DNA of 64,000 bases from an uncultured Muribaculaceae bacterium (GCA_910586895.1 CAJUIW010000005.1:114446-178445); one strand, 5' to 3'; shown: positions 17,246 through 25,280, numbered from the stretch's first letter. A program made the numbers and translations. Notes: generated by a model from the sequence alone, not told the origin.

Positions 17246-18174
17246 TTTGCAGCCTCCTTGTAAATATCAATTCCTAATGCTTTGCATATTATGGCCTGAC
17301 GGGCATAGAGTCCGTTGCGGGCCTGGTCAAAATAATAGGCCTTCGGATTGTCGTCGACATCGCGGTCTATTTCATTGACGCGGGGCAGCGGATGGAGCAC
17401 CCTCAGATTTGGCTTCGAGCATTCGAGCATATCATTGTGCAGTGTGTACAGATTCTTGACGCTTTCATACTCCATGATGTCAGTGAAGCGTTCACGCTGC
17501 ACGCGGGTCATATACAGGATATCCGTATCGGCTATCACTTCGGGAGAGAAGTCAGTGTGCTCTGTATAGCGTATGCCGTTGGCGTCGCAGAAATCGCGGT
17601 ACTCCTTAGGCATCCGCAGAGTATCACAAGCCACGAAATGGAACGTAGGATTGAAATATCGCATGGCCATCAGCAGCGAATGCACCGTGCGTCCATACTT
17701 CAGGTCGCCCACCATGGTGATGGTCAGATCCTCAAGCCGTCCCTGCGTCTTGCTTATCGAGTAGAGGTCAAGCATTGTCTGCGAAGGGTGCTGGTTGGCA
17801 CCGTCGCCTGCATTTATTATCGGGGTATCGGTCACTTCCGTGGCATAGCGGGCCGCCCCTTCCAGGAAATGACGCATTATTATCAGATCCACATAATTGC
17901 TCACCATCTTGATGGTGTCCTTAAGCGACTCCCCTTTCGACGAGCTTGAGGTAGCCGCATCGGAGAAGCCTATCACCCGGCCGCCAAGCCGGTTTACAGC
18001 CGTTTCAAAACTCAGACGTGTACGTGTGGAGGGCTCGAAAAATAGGGTCGCCACCACCTTGCCGTCAAGAATCTTATGATTGGGATGCTCCTCAAAGAAT
18101 CGGGCACGCTCTATGAGGTCGAGGATTTCCTCGCGGGAAATGTCATCAATTGACACGAGGCTGTTGCTATTCAT
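17242..18174 (-). CDS. pyrB: Aspartate carbamoyltransferase catalytic chain
   Basis: This chain joins carbamoyl phosphate and aspartate, the committed step of pyrimidine synthesis. The 310-aa protein has the carbamoyl-phosphate motif FFEPSTRTRLSFETA near residue 45-60, the HPSQTMLDLYS segment near 128 and HPLPRVNEID near 260. It is the first gene of pyrB-pyrI-flavin reductase-glyA. A consensus promoter is at 18215-18246. No pyrimidine attenuator is evident in the short leader. Confidence 0.97.
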   Translation of the reverse strand: MNSNSLVSIDDISREEILDLIERARFFEEHPNHKILDGKVVATLFFEPSTRTRLSFETAVNRLGGRVIGFSDAATSSSSKGESLKDTIKMVSNYVDLIIMRHFLEGAARYATEVTDTPIINAGDGANQHPSQTMLDLYSISKTQGRLEDLTITMVGDLKYGRTVHSLLMAMRYFNPTFHFVACDTLRMPKEYRDFCDANGIRYTEHTDFSPEVIADTDILYMTRVQRERFTDIMEYESVKNLYTLHNDMLECSKPNLRVLHPLPRVNEIDRDVDDNPKAYYFDQARNGLYARQAIICKALGIDIYKEAAK

Positions 18175-18214
18175 TGTATATGTGATATGTGGTTAGAGCG
18201 GATTTTAATCTGTG

Positions 18215-18246
18215 CAAAATTAATAAATTCATACCGCACCCACAAA
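18215..18246 (-). promoter_or_regulatory. Promoter of pyrB operon
   Basis: On the minus strand, TTTG (18246-18243), 20 nt, TAATTTTG (18222-18215). It lies 41 nt upstream of the pyrB ATG. Confidence 0.7.
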
Positions 18247-18277
18247 AAAAGCTCACATAATCTGTCCCTCGGTCAAT

Positions 18278-18481
18278 TCATCGGAATATATGTTCTATCA
18301 GCGACTCTCCCCCACCGTAAGGGTACGGTATCAGAAACAGGGCAACAGCCAATGCCAAGTACAGAACCACAATTACCGCCGCTCCATACCGTGTGACGCC
18401 CTTAGGCATAGAGCCAACAATCCGCTTTATCTTCTCACTGCGGAGTTCTATGCGTTCATGTGTAGGTCCGTTGTTTTTCAT
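18278..18481 (-). CDS. Mini-HlyD: membrane-anchor-only relative of the export adaptor
   Basis: This 67-aa protein is the last gene of the RiPP operon. Its ATG overlaps the end of the ABC exporter gene by 4 nt. Residues about 10-30 (RIELRSEKIKRIVGSMPKG) closely resemble the cytoplasmic start of Bacteroidota HlyD-family adaptors, which typically begin with I-E-L-R-S-E-E-x-x-x-I-L-G-x-x-P. One membrane helix (about 32-52, AAVIVVLYLALAVALFLIPYP) and about 14 periplasmic residues follow. The coiled-coil and beta-barrel parts of an adaptor (normally 350-430 aa) are missing, and no continuation is seen downstream. It may be a dedicated short subunit or a truncated gene. HlyD similarity is by eye. 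Confidence 0.55.
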   Translation of the reverse strand: MKNNGPTHERIELRSEKIKRIVGSMPKGVTRYGAAVIVVLYLALAVALFLIPYPYGGGESLIEHIFR

Positions 18482-20676
18482 AGTCCGAGTTCAAGTTGAT
18501 TCTTCACCAGATTATAGTATGCACCGCGGTTGCTGATAAGCCGATCATGATTGCCGCTCTCCACTATACGTCCACGATCAAGCACAATGATATTGTCGGC
18601 ATGGCGCACTGTGCTCAGGCGATGGGCCACAATCATCACTGTACGTCCATTGCAGAACTCCTGCATATTCTCCACTATTGAGCGTTCATTACCCGAATCA
18701 AGCGAATTGGTAGCCTCGTCAAGTATTATGCATCCAGGATTGCGGTATATGGCCCGAGCTATCAATATGCGCTGTTTCTGCCCCTGGCTCAGTCCTATCC
18801 CATCAGGTCCAATTTTTGTATCGAACCGCAAAGGCAACCCCATGACAAAATCATATATCTCCGCCATACGTGCTGCCTTAGCCAGCCTATCCATATCCAC
18901 AGGACCGTCAGTCACAGCGATATTACGGGCTATCGACTCCGAAAAAATCACGCCATCCTGCATCACCACACCGCAATTGGCACGCCACATATCAAGATTG
19001 ATTCTGTCCATAGCCCGGCCATCGACTGTCAGCGCCCCCTCCGTCACCTTGTAATAGCCGAGTATCAATTTCAGAATAGTTGTTTTTCCGCTACCTGAGG
19101 CCCCAACTATCGCCGTCACCTTACCTTTAGGGATGGAGAGTGTTATACCCTTGAGCGTATAGTTCAAAGCGTGGGGGTCATACTTGAATCCCACATCGCA
19201 AAGTTCTATATCCACAGGGCCGCTCACCGCAGCATCCTCTGACTGCTGTTGCTGTTCATCGGCACATCCGTGCACTTCATTGATGCGTTCAAGCGAAATC
19301 CTGACATCCTGAAGCGAGTAGATGAAGCTCACCAACTGCGACACGGGCGAGTTAAGCTGTCCTATAACGTATTGAACAGCAAGCATCATGCCGAGAGTCA
19401 TTGAGTCTTCAATCACAAGAGTTGCGGCAAGCACGGTTATGATAATATTCTTTATTTCATTGATGAAGATGCTTCCTGCATCCATTGACTGCTGAAGCTT
19501 CAGCGACTTCATCTGCACATCAAACAGATCGGCCTGAATATCCTCCCATTCCCAACGCCTCCTGGTACCGCACTGCTGCAACTTAATCTCCTGCATTGAC
19601 GATATCAGCTGCATGGTACAGTTCTGATTTTCCGCCTGACGGTGGAATAGTTCGTAGTCAATCACCTTCCGCCGGGGCAGGAACAGGGCTACCCACACAC
19701 CGTAGATTATGCTGCCTATACAGAACACTCCGAATATCTCAATGCTGTACATGGCAAGCACCACCCCGAACACCACGAAACTAAGCACGGTGAACAGCAG
19801 TCCAAGCAGTTGGCCCGTGACAAACTGCTGTATGCGCTGGTGGTCATCCATACGCTGCATTATATCCCCGGTAAGCTTGGAGTCAAAAAATACCATAGGC
19901 AGCCGCATCAGCTTCATCAGAAAATCGCTCACAAGCGATATATTGATCCGCATCCCTATGTGAAGTAACAGCCATGAGCGGATAAACTCCGTAACCATCC
20001 GCCCGGCCACAATCATCAACTCACCGAGCAGAATCAACCATATCAGCTTTATATCAGCATGACGGATGCCGATATCCACAATGGCTTGTGTCAGAAACGG
20101 CAGAATCAACTGAAGCAGACACCCCAACAGCAGCCCTGCCACAATCTGGGCAAAATAGCGGCGATACTCCTTCACATACCCTATCAGGAACCGCAATGAA
20201 CGCATACCATCTTCCGGAGCCTCGCCTTCATTTTTAACGAAGCCATCATTTGGCTGGAAAAACATGGCCACACCACATTCTTCACCATCGGAAGCTGTGC
20301 TGAGCCATCGGCGGGAGAATTCCGCACGGCTGTATGTCACGAGCCCTTTGCCAGGGTCCGCTATCTTGAACCGTCCGCGCTTTGTCACACCGTACAGCAC
20401 CACAAAATGATTCTGCTCCCAATGCAGCACCGCCGGCCCATGCTCCGTCATAAGCTCATCTACCGTCATGCGGGCGGCCAATGTGTCAAGTCCAAGGCTT
20501 CGGGCACCATCAGCGATTCCGAGCATCGACACCCCCTCGGCCGAAGCATGGCAGTGCTGCCCTACTTGCCATGTGCTGACGCGGCGTCCGAAGTGACGGC
20601 ATATCATGGCAAGGCACGCCACCCCACACTCCATAGAGTCATGCTGACGTATGAGTGTGAAGCGGCGCGCAAACAT
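18478..20676 (-). CDS. Peptidase-containing ABC exporter (C39 type) for double-Gly leader peptides
   Basis: This 732-aa inner-membrane protein cuts the leader after the GG motif and exports the peptide. Residues 1-140 form the C39 peptidase: QHDSMECGVACLAMI with catalytic Cys17, NHFVVLYG with the His, and IADPGKG with the Asp. About 165-440 is the six-helix membrane domain. About 485-732 is the ATPase, with Walker A GASGSGKTT, signature LSQGQKQRILIARA, Walker B CIILDEATNSLD and H-loop VAHRLSTV. ATG 20676 is preferred because the extension to 20742 overlaps the upstream gene and adds non-family residues. It lies 22 nt after the receptor-like gene in the RiPP operon and is the expected processing exporter of the precursor at 24345. 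Confidence 0.93.
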   Translation of the reverse strand: MFARRFTLIRQHDSMECGVACLAMICRHFGRRVSTWQVGQHCHASAEGVSMLGIADGARSLGLDTLAARMTVDELMTEHGPAVLHWEQNHFVVLYGVTKRGRFKIADPGKGLVTYSRAEFSRRWLSTASDGEECGVAMFFQPNDGFVKNEGEAPEDGMRSLRFLIGYVKEYRRYFAQIVAGLLLGCLLQLILPFLTQAIVDIGIRHADIKLIWLILLGELMIVAGRMVTEFIRSWLLLHIGMRINISLVSDFLMKLMRLPMVFFDSKLTGDIMQRMDDHQRIQQFVTGQLLGLLFTVLSFVVFGVVLAMYSIEIFGVFCIGSIIYGVWVALFLPRRKVIDYELFHRQAENQNCTMQLISSMQEIKLQQCGTRRRWEWEDIQADLFDVQMKSLKLQQSMDAGSIFINEIKNIIITVLAATLVIEDSMTLGMMLAVQYVIGQLNSPVSQLVSFIYSLQDVRISLERINEVHGCADEQQQQSEDAAVSGPVDIELCDVGFKYDPHALNYTLKGITLSIPKGKVTAIVGASGSGKTTILKLILGYYKVTEGALTVDGRAMDRINLDMWRANCGVVMQDGVIFSESIARNIAVTDGPVDMDRLAKAARMAEIYDFVMGLPLRFDTKIGPDGIGLSQGQKQRILIARAIYRNPGCIILDEATNSLDSGNERSIVENMQEFCNGRTVMIVAHRLSTVRHADNIIVLDRGRIVESGNHDRLISNRGAYYNLVKNQLELGL

Positions 20677-20698
20677 AGTGTTGATATAGTAGTTCTTT

Positions 20699-22846
20699 TT
20701 AGCGTACGTTGGAGATGCTTGAACCGGTAGAAATCGATTCATTGCCGCGGCCTACGCGCTTACCGTAGTCAAACGTGTATGTTGCCGAAAGCTCCAATGC
20801 GAAACCTTCCCGGCGGATTATTCCGTAATCCGTCCGGTCATAATATTTTGTATTCAACCAATGCTGTATACGCCAGTCAACGTCGTTGATATTGCTGATA
20901 GCCGCCTTCAGACGCCAGTTGCCGGGGGTATAGGTTGCCTCACATCCAAGCTTGAGGCGCGGACGGTTGCGGTAGCATACTCCATTCGAGCCCTGCGATT
21001 GACGCCCGTAGTTCTGCGACCCATTAACACCTATTGACCAGTCGGCCGACGGATACCAATACAGATTGAGCGTAGCGAACCCATACCACAGATTCTGTGA
21101 AATCACACCTGTGCTCTCAGCTCCGGAGAGATGCGTATGGCGGGTATAGACAAATGGATTTATGCTGAACCGTCCGTTCATAAGCTTCAGAGGTGCCGAA
21201 AGTGAAAACGAGAGATTGGTAAAATTGCCTCCGGTATTGTCCGTGGAATACATCACCCCATCGTATGGCAGATAAACCTGCATCACACAATTATGCTCGA
21301 AATAGTAAATGGTCGAGAGGCTTAACGAGAAGCTGTTGCTGGCAGTCCATGTATAGGAAGCACGCAGATCGTAAGTGGTGGAGTTCTTCAGATTCGGGTT
21401 GCCGGCCGTTCCGAATATTTCGGAGGTCTGCTGACGCACCGGATTGTAAGCACTGGCCGAGTTGCTGTTCTTCACCACCAACCCGCTTAGGCTAAGCCTA
21501 ATTTTTGAGCCTATCGACCCTGACGCTCCCAGGTAAACGATAGGAAGGAAACTGCGTATGGTGGTGTCGCCCAGAATGGCCGACCATTCCTCCGTGGCCG
21601 ACAGTTCCACTTCCGAAGTCCATGTATCGGAAAGCTGCCGATAGTAAATGCCTCGGAGGAACATACGTGAGCTGTTCATGGCATTCCTTACATTCGCCGT
21701 GCCGCTATAGCGCGACCGATAGAATGTCTGCCCGCCATCAAGCTGAATCAACAGATTGTCCTTGTCGTTGCGCAGCGGAAGCGAGTAGGATACTGAAGCC
21801 GTATAGCTGTGGTTATTCTCACGCACATCATTTGGCTGTTCCGACACCACCTCGCCCAGATCAAACAGGCGGTACAGGGAGTGGCTCTTATTCATCGACC
21901 CATTATAACCGGCCGATGTATATATGTACGATCCGTTCTTGAAATAATTGTAATATATAGCCGAAAAGGTGGGCGATATATAGCGCGAGCGCTTGAAATT
22001 GACCGAATTCAGGTCCGATTCTCCCGGGCGGTCATAGCTTACGGTGCTGTTGTCTGTCTGACCCGGCGAATTATTGCCTGTCACACCACCCGACAGTATC
22101 AGGCGCGAAGTGCCGTTGATGGTATAGGTCCATCGCGTACCGAGCGACACTCTACGGTTGCGCATACCGGACGTCTCCGTATGGCTTTTTCGGATTATCT
22201 CCTCCACCTCATCAGGATTGTCCTTCAGCGGGAAACGCAGTCGTTCAGTTGACCATGTATCATCTCCGGGATAGTTGTACCATCGGCCGCTGCCGTTGAA
22301 GTCAAACATTGACCGTCCCTTTGTAAACTTGCTGAACAGATTGTACGCGCCCTCCGGTCTTACAAAAGTCTGCGAGGCGCTAATATTGGTGTATCCGCCA
22401 TATTCCCATTTTACGGTAAGATAGTTTACCACAGCCCGTGCGCCGTTGAAACGCGGGTCAGAAGGATTTTCCAGGACCTCCACACGCTTCACATCGCGGC
22501 CACGGAGAGCGGCCACCTGATCGGCCGTTGCCGGAATACTGTCAATGAAGAATGTCACCGGCTCATTGAGCGAGTTGGTAAACGCGCCTTCAAATTCACG
22601 CAGCGTAGGAATCATCATGCGGCGCAGCAGGTCCTCGCCACCCAAAGCCGAGCGCTTCTCCCGGGCCGTAGGCACCACCGATATGCCATTTTTTATGATA
22701 CGGATATTCTTGGCGCTCACCACAACCTCATCAAGCGCACGCACCGTATCGGCTGCCATAACCGAAGTTGAATCAGGATTCGAGGCAAAGAGCTTCGCGG
22801 ACGACAGCAACACGAAAGTCAACAGGTATAAAATTCGCATATTCAT
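20699..22846 (-). CDS. TonB-dependent receptor-like outer-membrane barrel in the RiPP operon
   Basis: This 715-aa protein has a signal peptide (MRILYLLTFVLLSSAKLFAS). The plug-like domain begins VRALDEVVVSAKNIRI, with VKRVEVLENPSDPRFNGA near residue 130, and is followed by a long aromatic-rich barrel. It belongs to the same outer-membrane barrel family as the gene at 910 but lacks the N-terminal carboxypeptidase-like sandwich. The start is 22846 or 22840; the ORF start at 22885 is upstream of the signal peptide. It sits between the radical SAM maturase and the exporter, so it likely handles the peptide at the outer membrane: release, self-uptake or protection. Which of these cannot be told from sequence. 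Confidence 0.85.
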   Translation of the reverse strand: MNMRILYLLTFVLLSSAKLFASNPDSTSVMAADTVRALDEVVVSAKNIRIIKNGISVVPTAREKRSALGGEDLLRRMMIPTLREFEGAFTNSLNEPVTFFIDSIPATADQVAALRGRDVKRVEVLENPSDPRFNGARAVVNYLTVKWEYGGYTNISASQTFVRPEGAYNLFSKFTKGRSMFDFNGSGRWYNYPGDDTWSTERLRFPLKDNPDEVEEIIRKSHTETSGMRNRRVSLGTRWTYTINGTSRLILSGGVTGNNSPGQTDNSTVSYDRPGESDLNSVNFKRSRYISPTFSAIYYNYFKNGSYIYTSAGYNGSMNKSHSLYRLFDLGEVVSEQPNDVRENNHSYTASVSYSLPLRNDKDNLLIQLDGGQTFYRSRYSGTANVRNAMNSSRMFLRGIYYRQLSDTWTSEVELSATEEWSAILGDTTIRSFLPIVYLGASGSIGSKIRLSLSGLVVKNSNSASAYNPVRQQTSEIFGTAGNPNLKNSTTYDLRASYTWTASNSFSLSLSTIYYFEHNCVMQVYLPYDGVMYSTDNTGGNFTNLSFSLSAPLKLMNGRFSINPFVYTRHTHLSGAESTGVISQNLWYGFATLNLYWYPSADWSIGVNGSQNYGRQSQGSNGVCYRNRPRLKLGCEATYTPGNWRLKAAISNINDVDWRIQHWLNTKYYDRTDYGIIRREGFALELSATYTFDYGKRVGRGNESISTGSSISNVR

Positions 22847-22898
22847 GTGGATAATAATGATTGATTCGGTTAGTTTTAAGGTCAAATATTTCGTTGTT

Positions 22899-24269
22899 TT
22901 ATATTAATGACGAAACATGAGCATTTTTATTAACACTCACATGCAGATTTTTTAATTTTTTCTTCGATGATGCAAAATAATTATACAACAGGTCATGCAG
23001 AGCAGCGTCATTTGATGAATGATATACGGTGCAAATGTCATGATTAGCACCACAATACAGGTTTTCATACCGCTTGTTTGGGCATCCGCCGGAACAAACC
23101 GGCAACAACCCGCATCGACGACACTCAGCGGAACTGAAAAGATGCCCATTATCAATAAGGCGCCTCATAAGCTTCCCGTTGGTCAGATCAGGCGAGTCAA
23201 TTTTCCCAATCTCCAGTTCAGGTTTACCAAGATGTTCCCAGCACTTATACAACTCACCACGCGGTCCAACTACATATGACGATGTACGCGTAGCCATACA
23301 CCCCTTGCTGCAATGCTGCGGATAGCCGTAGCTTTCATGTCCATGCTGCCGGAGCATGTCATAAAACCGTACAACATCGGCTGAGGTAAAAAATGACGGT
23401 GACTCACAACCACGGTTAGCACGCAAAATACCCGGATATATACTTATATTTTTGGCTTCAGGAAAACGGCTATACAACATATCGGACAGGCGTATATAAT
23501 CAGCCGAGTTGGTATTGTCAACATTAATGCGGATGTCAAGCTTTACATCAGGCAGCGCATCGGTGATGCGACCGATATTGTTCATGATATCCTCAAATGT
23601 ACCTGATCCATCGTGACGTATACGCTTGCGGTCATGCTCCGGTTGCATACCGTCGAGGGTTATCTGTATTCCACCCAAAGGATATTTTTTGAAAAGCGCA
23701 ATCACACGATCAGTCCACAACGTGCCATTTGTTATAATGGAGTGCCCACAAAGCTTTTTACCCTCTATATCCTGAACCTTCTCCAAAATATATTCCATAA
23801 TATCCACACCCAAGGTAGGCTCACCTCCGAACCATGTTATGTCAATGTCCTTTGCGGCTTCATGCTCGGAGATAAAGGATATAAGTTTGTCGGCAGTTTC
23901 GCGCGTCATCATACCTGCCGGTTTATTCTCCTCAAAACAGTATGGGCAGCGAAGATTGCAGCTGATAGTAGGCACTATGGTAAGTCCAAGAGCCGAACTG
24001 TCAAACGCACGTATATTATGCCGGAGCCTTAATTCGGCCAGATAATCGTCATCGTTCTCTTCTGTAGCAAGGATATTAAGACTCCGCAACTGCTCAATCA
24101 TTTCAGCCTGCTCAGCCGAAGCTGAATCCGCAGAGAATATGTCGGTATCTGACAAATAGGAATATAGCTCGCGGTTAAGTTCATAGAAATTATTACGCCG
24201 TGAATTATACAGCAGATATTTTCCCTCACGATTGAACAGGAACGAATAGCGTGACAGTTTCAGATTCAT
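22899..24269 (-). CDS. Radical SAM/SPASM peptide maturase
   Basis: This 456-aa enzyme is expected to modify the precursor peptide encoded 75 nt upstream. Residues about 1-85 form a PqqD/RRE-like leader-binding region (YLLYNSRRNNFYELNRELYSYL). The radical SAM core follows, with the 4Fe-4S motif CNLRCPYC (Cys104, Cys108, Cys111), FGGEPTLG, and ITNGTLW and ITLDGMQPEHD in the SAM barrel. The C-terminal SPASM domain is Cys-rich (HCSKGC, LYKCWEH, AECRRCGLLPVCSGGC, YCGANHDIC) and would bind auxiliary clusters. Enzymes of this type make thioether (sacti/ranthipeptide) or C-C crosslinks, or epimerise residues. The exact chemistry is not readable here. It is the third gene of the operon. Confidence 0.92.
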   Translation of the reverse strand: MNLKLSRYSFLFNREGKYLLYNSRRNNFYELNRELYSYLSDTDIFSADSASAEQAEMIEQLRSLNILATEENDDDYLAELRLRHNIRAFDSSALGLTIVPTISCNLRCPYCFEENKPAGMMTRETADKLISFISEHEAAKDIDITWFGGEPTLGVDIMEYILEKVQDIEGKKLCGHSIITNGTLWTDRVIALFKKYPLGGIQITLDGMQPEHDRKRIRHDGSGTFEDIMNNIGRITDALPDVKLDIRINVDNTNSADYIRLSDMLYSRFPEAKNISIYPGILRANRGCESPSFFTSADVVRFYDMLRQHGHESYGYPQHCSKGCMATRTSSYVVGPRGELYKCWEHLGKPELEIGKIDSPDLTNGKLMRRLIDNGHLFSSAECRRCGLLPVCSGGCPNKRYENLYCGANHDICTVYHSSNDAALHDLLYNYFASSKKKLKNLHVSVNKNAHVSSLI

Positions 24270-24304
24270 TGTTTTTCAAGTACTACTATTACTTACTCAG
24301 TGAT

Positions 24305-24338
24305 AATATGGTGCTGAGCGTACGCTCAGCACCATATT
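24305..24338. promoter_or_regulatory. Perfect 34-nt palindrome between precursor and maturase genes
   Basis: The 17-nt arms (24305-24321 and 24322-24338, core GAGCGTACGCTC) are exactly complementary and would form one long hairpin, located 6 nt past the precursor stop codon. No T-run follows on the minus strand, so it is not a classic terminator. It is well placed to stabilise the short upstream mRNA or to reduce read-through, so that precursor outnumbers enzyme. Confidence 0.7.
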
Positions 24339-24344
24339 TAATAA

Positions 24345-24587
24345 TTACTTATTAGCAGGGCATGTAGGCTCCCCCTGATTAGGTCTGGGAGGTCGGTTGT
24401 TGTTTCCACAATCATTATTACATGTGTTTGTACCACACTTATTTGTTCCACAAGGCATTGTGTTTGTAGTACATTCGTTATTGGTACATGATAATGGTGC
24501 GATAGCTGTACCACCTTTAATGTGTTGCAACAACTGTGGTCCGAGGATATTATCCTCACGAATAGCCATAAGTTTGAAAGTACTCAT
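24345..24587 (-). CDS. RiPP precursor peptide with double-Gly leader and Cys-rich core
   Basis: This 80-aa peptide has a predicted leader of residues 1-26 (MSTFKLMAIREDNILGPQ, then LLQHIKGG). It ends in the Gly-Gly cut site used by C39 exporters, with the hydrophobic spacing L-L-x-x-I-K-G-G. The predicted core of 54 residues has seven Cys (core positions 8, 13, 20, 25, 30, 34, 50), 12 Asn and 9 Thr, with loose repeats CTNNEC, CGTNKC, CGTNTC and CNNDC. A Pro-rich linker (NRPPRPNQGEP) precedes the last Cys. It resembles the GG-leader natural-product precursors of Bacteroidales. It lies just before a radical SAM/SPASM gene and in one operon with a C39 exporter. I recognise no characterised product. 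Confidence 0.88.
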   Translation of the reverse strand: MSTFKLMAIREDNILGPQLLQHIKGGTAIAPLSCTNNECTTNTMPCGTNKCGTNTCNNDCGNNNRPPRPNQGEPTCPANK

Positions 24588-24614
24588 GATTGTTTGTTTT
24601 TAAGGGTTATTAAA

Positions 24615-25001
24615 TTATTTAATTACTCCGACGAATGTGTCGCCGGAATGGAAAGTTACTGTAATTTGGTAGGACGTGCCAGGCTGCACGGGGATGGTGT
24701 AGTGAATGGCCGGAGTCCATATGGAATAGGTCGATTCGGAGCCGTCAGTCAGATTGGTTACCGCAATGCGCACCGTACCCATACTGTCCGTAAACGTAAA
24801 GTCAAGCCCGCTTCCGGTATACATACATCCGAATGGCTGCATCTCATCCTTTGGCCGCAGTGGATGGTCTTTATCTGGTGTGACATATCCGGTAGTGAAA
24901 TCAATGGTTACCGGTGTCGGTACAGAATCTGCATTACCTATTTCTGCTGATAGCAATATAAGCGTGGATGCAAGAAAAAACTTTGTAATTTGTCGTTTCA
25001 T
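24615..25001 (-). CDS. Secreted small beta-rich protein, first gene of the RiPP operon
   Basis: This 128-aa protein has a signal peptide (MKRQITKFFLASTLILLSAEIGNA) and a beta-sandwich-like domain (GLDFTFTDSMGTVRIAVTN, then SYQITVTFHSGDTFVGVIK). Size, signal and the final strand pattern resemble DUF3244-type secreted proteins of Bacteroidales; this is a by-eye match. Its ATG lies 18 nt after a consensus -7 box and it ends 27 nt before the precursor gene. It could be an immunity protein, a peptide carrier or a structural partner. None of these is shown by the sequence. Confidence 0.65.
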   Translation of the reverse strand: MKRQITKFFLASTLILLSAEIGNADSVPTPVTIDFTTGYVTPDKDHPLRPKDEMQPFGCMYTGSGLDFTFTDSMGTVRIAVTNLTDGSESTYSIWTPAIHYTIPVQPGTSYQITVTFHSGDTFVGVIK

Positions 25002-25018
25002 GGTAGAAGGATTTTTAG

Positions 25019-25050
25019 CAAATGTATGGTCGAAAAGTCACAAATCCAAA
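25019..25050 (-). promoter_or_regulatory. Promoter of the RiPP operon
   Basis: On the minus strand, TTTG (25050-25047), 20 nt, TACATTTG (25026-25019): a full Bacteroidota consensus. The start site would be near 25012, about 11 nt before ATG 25001. Repeated TGTTAGAT-type sites lie immediately upstream (25069-25200). Confidence 0.75.
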
Positions 25051-25068
25051 TTTTTACTCGAAAAACAT

Positions 25069-25200
25069 ATCTAACAGCTCTGTTTTTAATGCATTGATTA
25101 ATAGCGGGTTATCTACATGTTAGATTCAAAAAATCTAACATGCTTGTAATCTACTGATTTTCAGGTTAGACTAAATTCAATTTTTCTGCGGATGTTAGAT
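25069..25200. repeat. Cluster of TGTTAGAT/ATCTAACA sites upstream of the RiPP promoter
   Basis: Exact 8-mers lie at 25069-25076 (ATCTAACA), 25118-25125 (TGTTAGAT), 25133-25140 (ATCTAACA) and 25193-25200 (TGTTAGAT), with a near copy GGTTAGAC at 25164-25171. The middle pair forms an 11-bp inverted repeat (25116-25126 with 25132-25142) around a 5-nt spacer. The layout suggests binding sites for a dimeric regulator. No regulator gene is adjacent. Confidence 0.55.
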
Positions 25201-25280
25201 AATTTCATGCATAATATCCCCAAGTAACATAAAAAACAGCCATAAATACTCGGCTATCAGAGTCCTTAGGACGCTTTTCA

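Noticed and set aside
24338..24559. Alternative minus-strand frame overlapping the precursor peptide
   Set aside because: The precursor frame has the GG leader and clean Cys-rich core next to a maturase; this one has neither.
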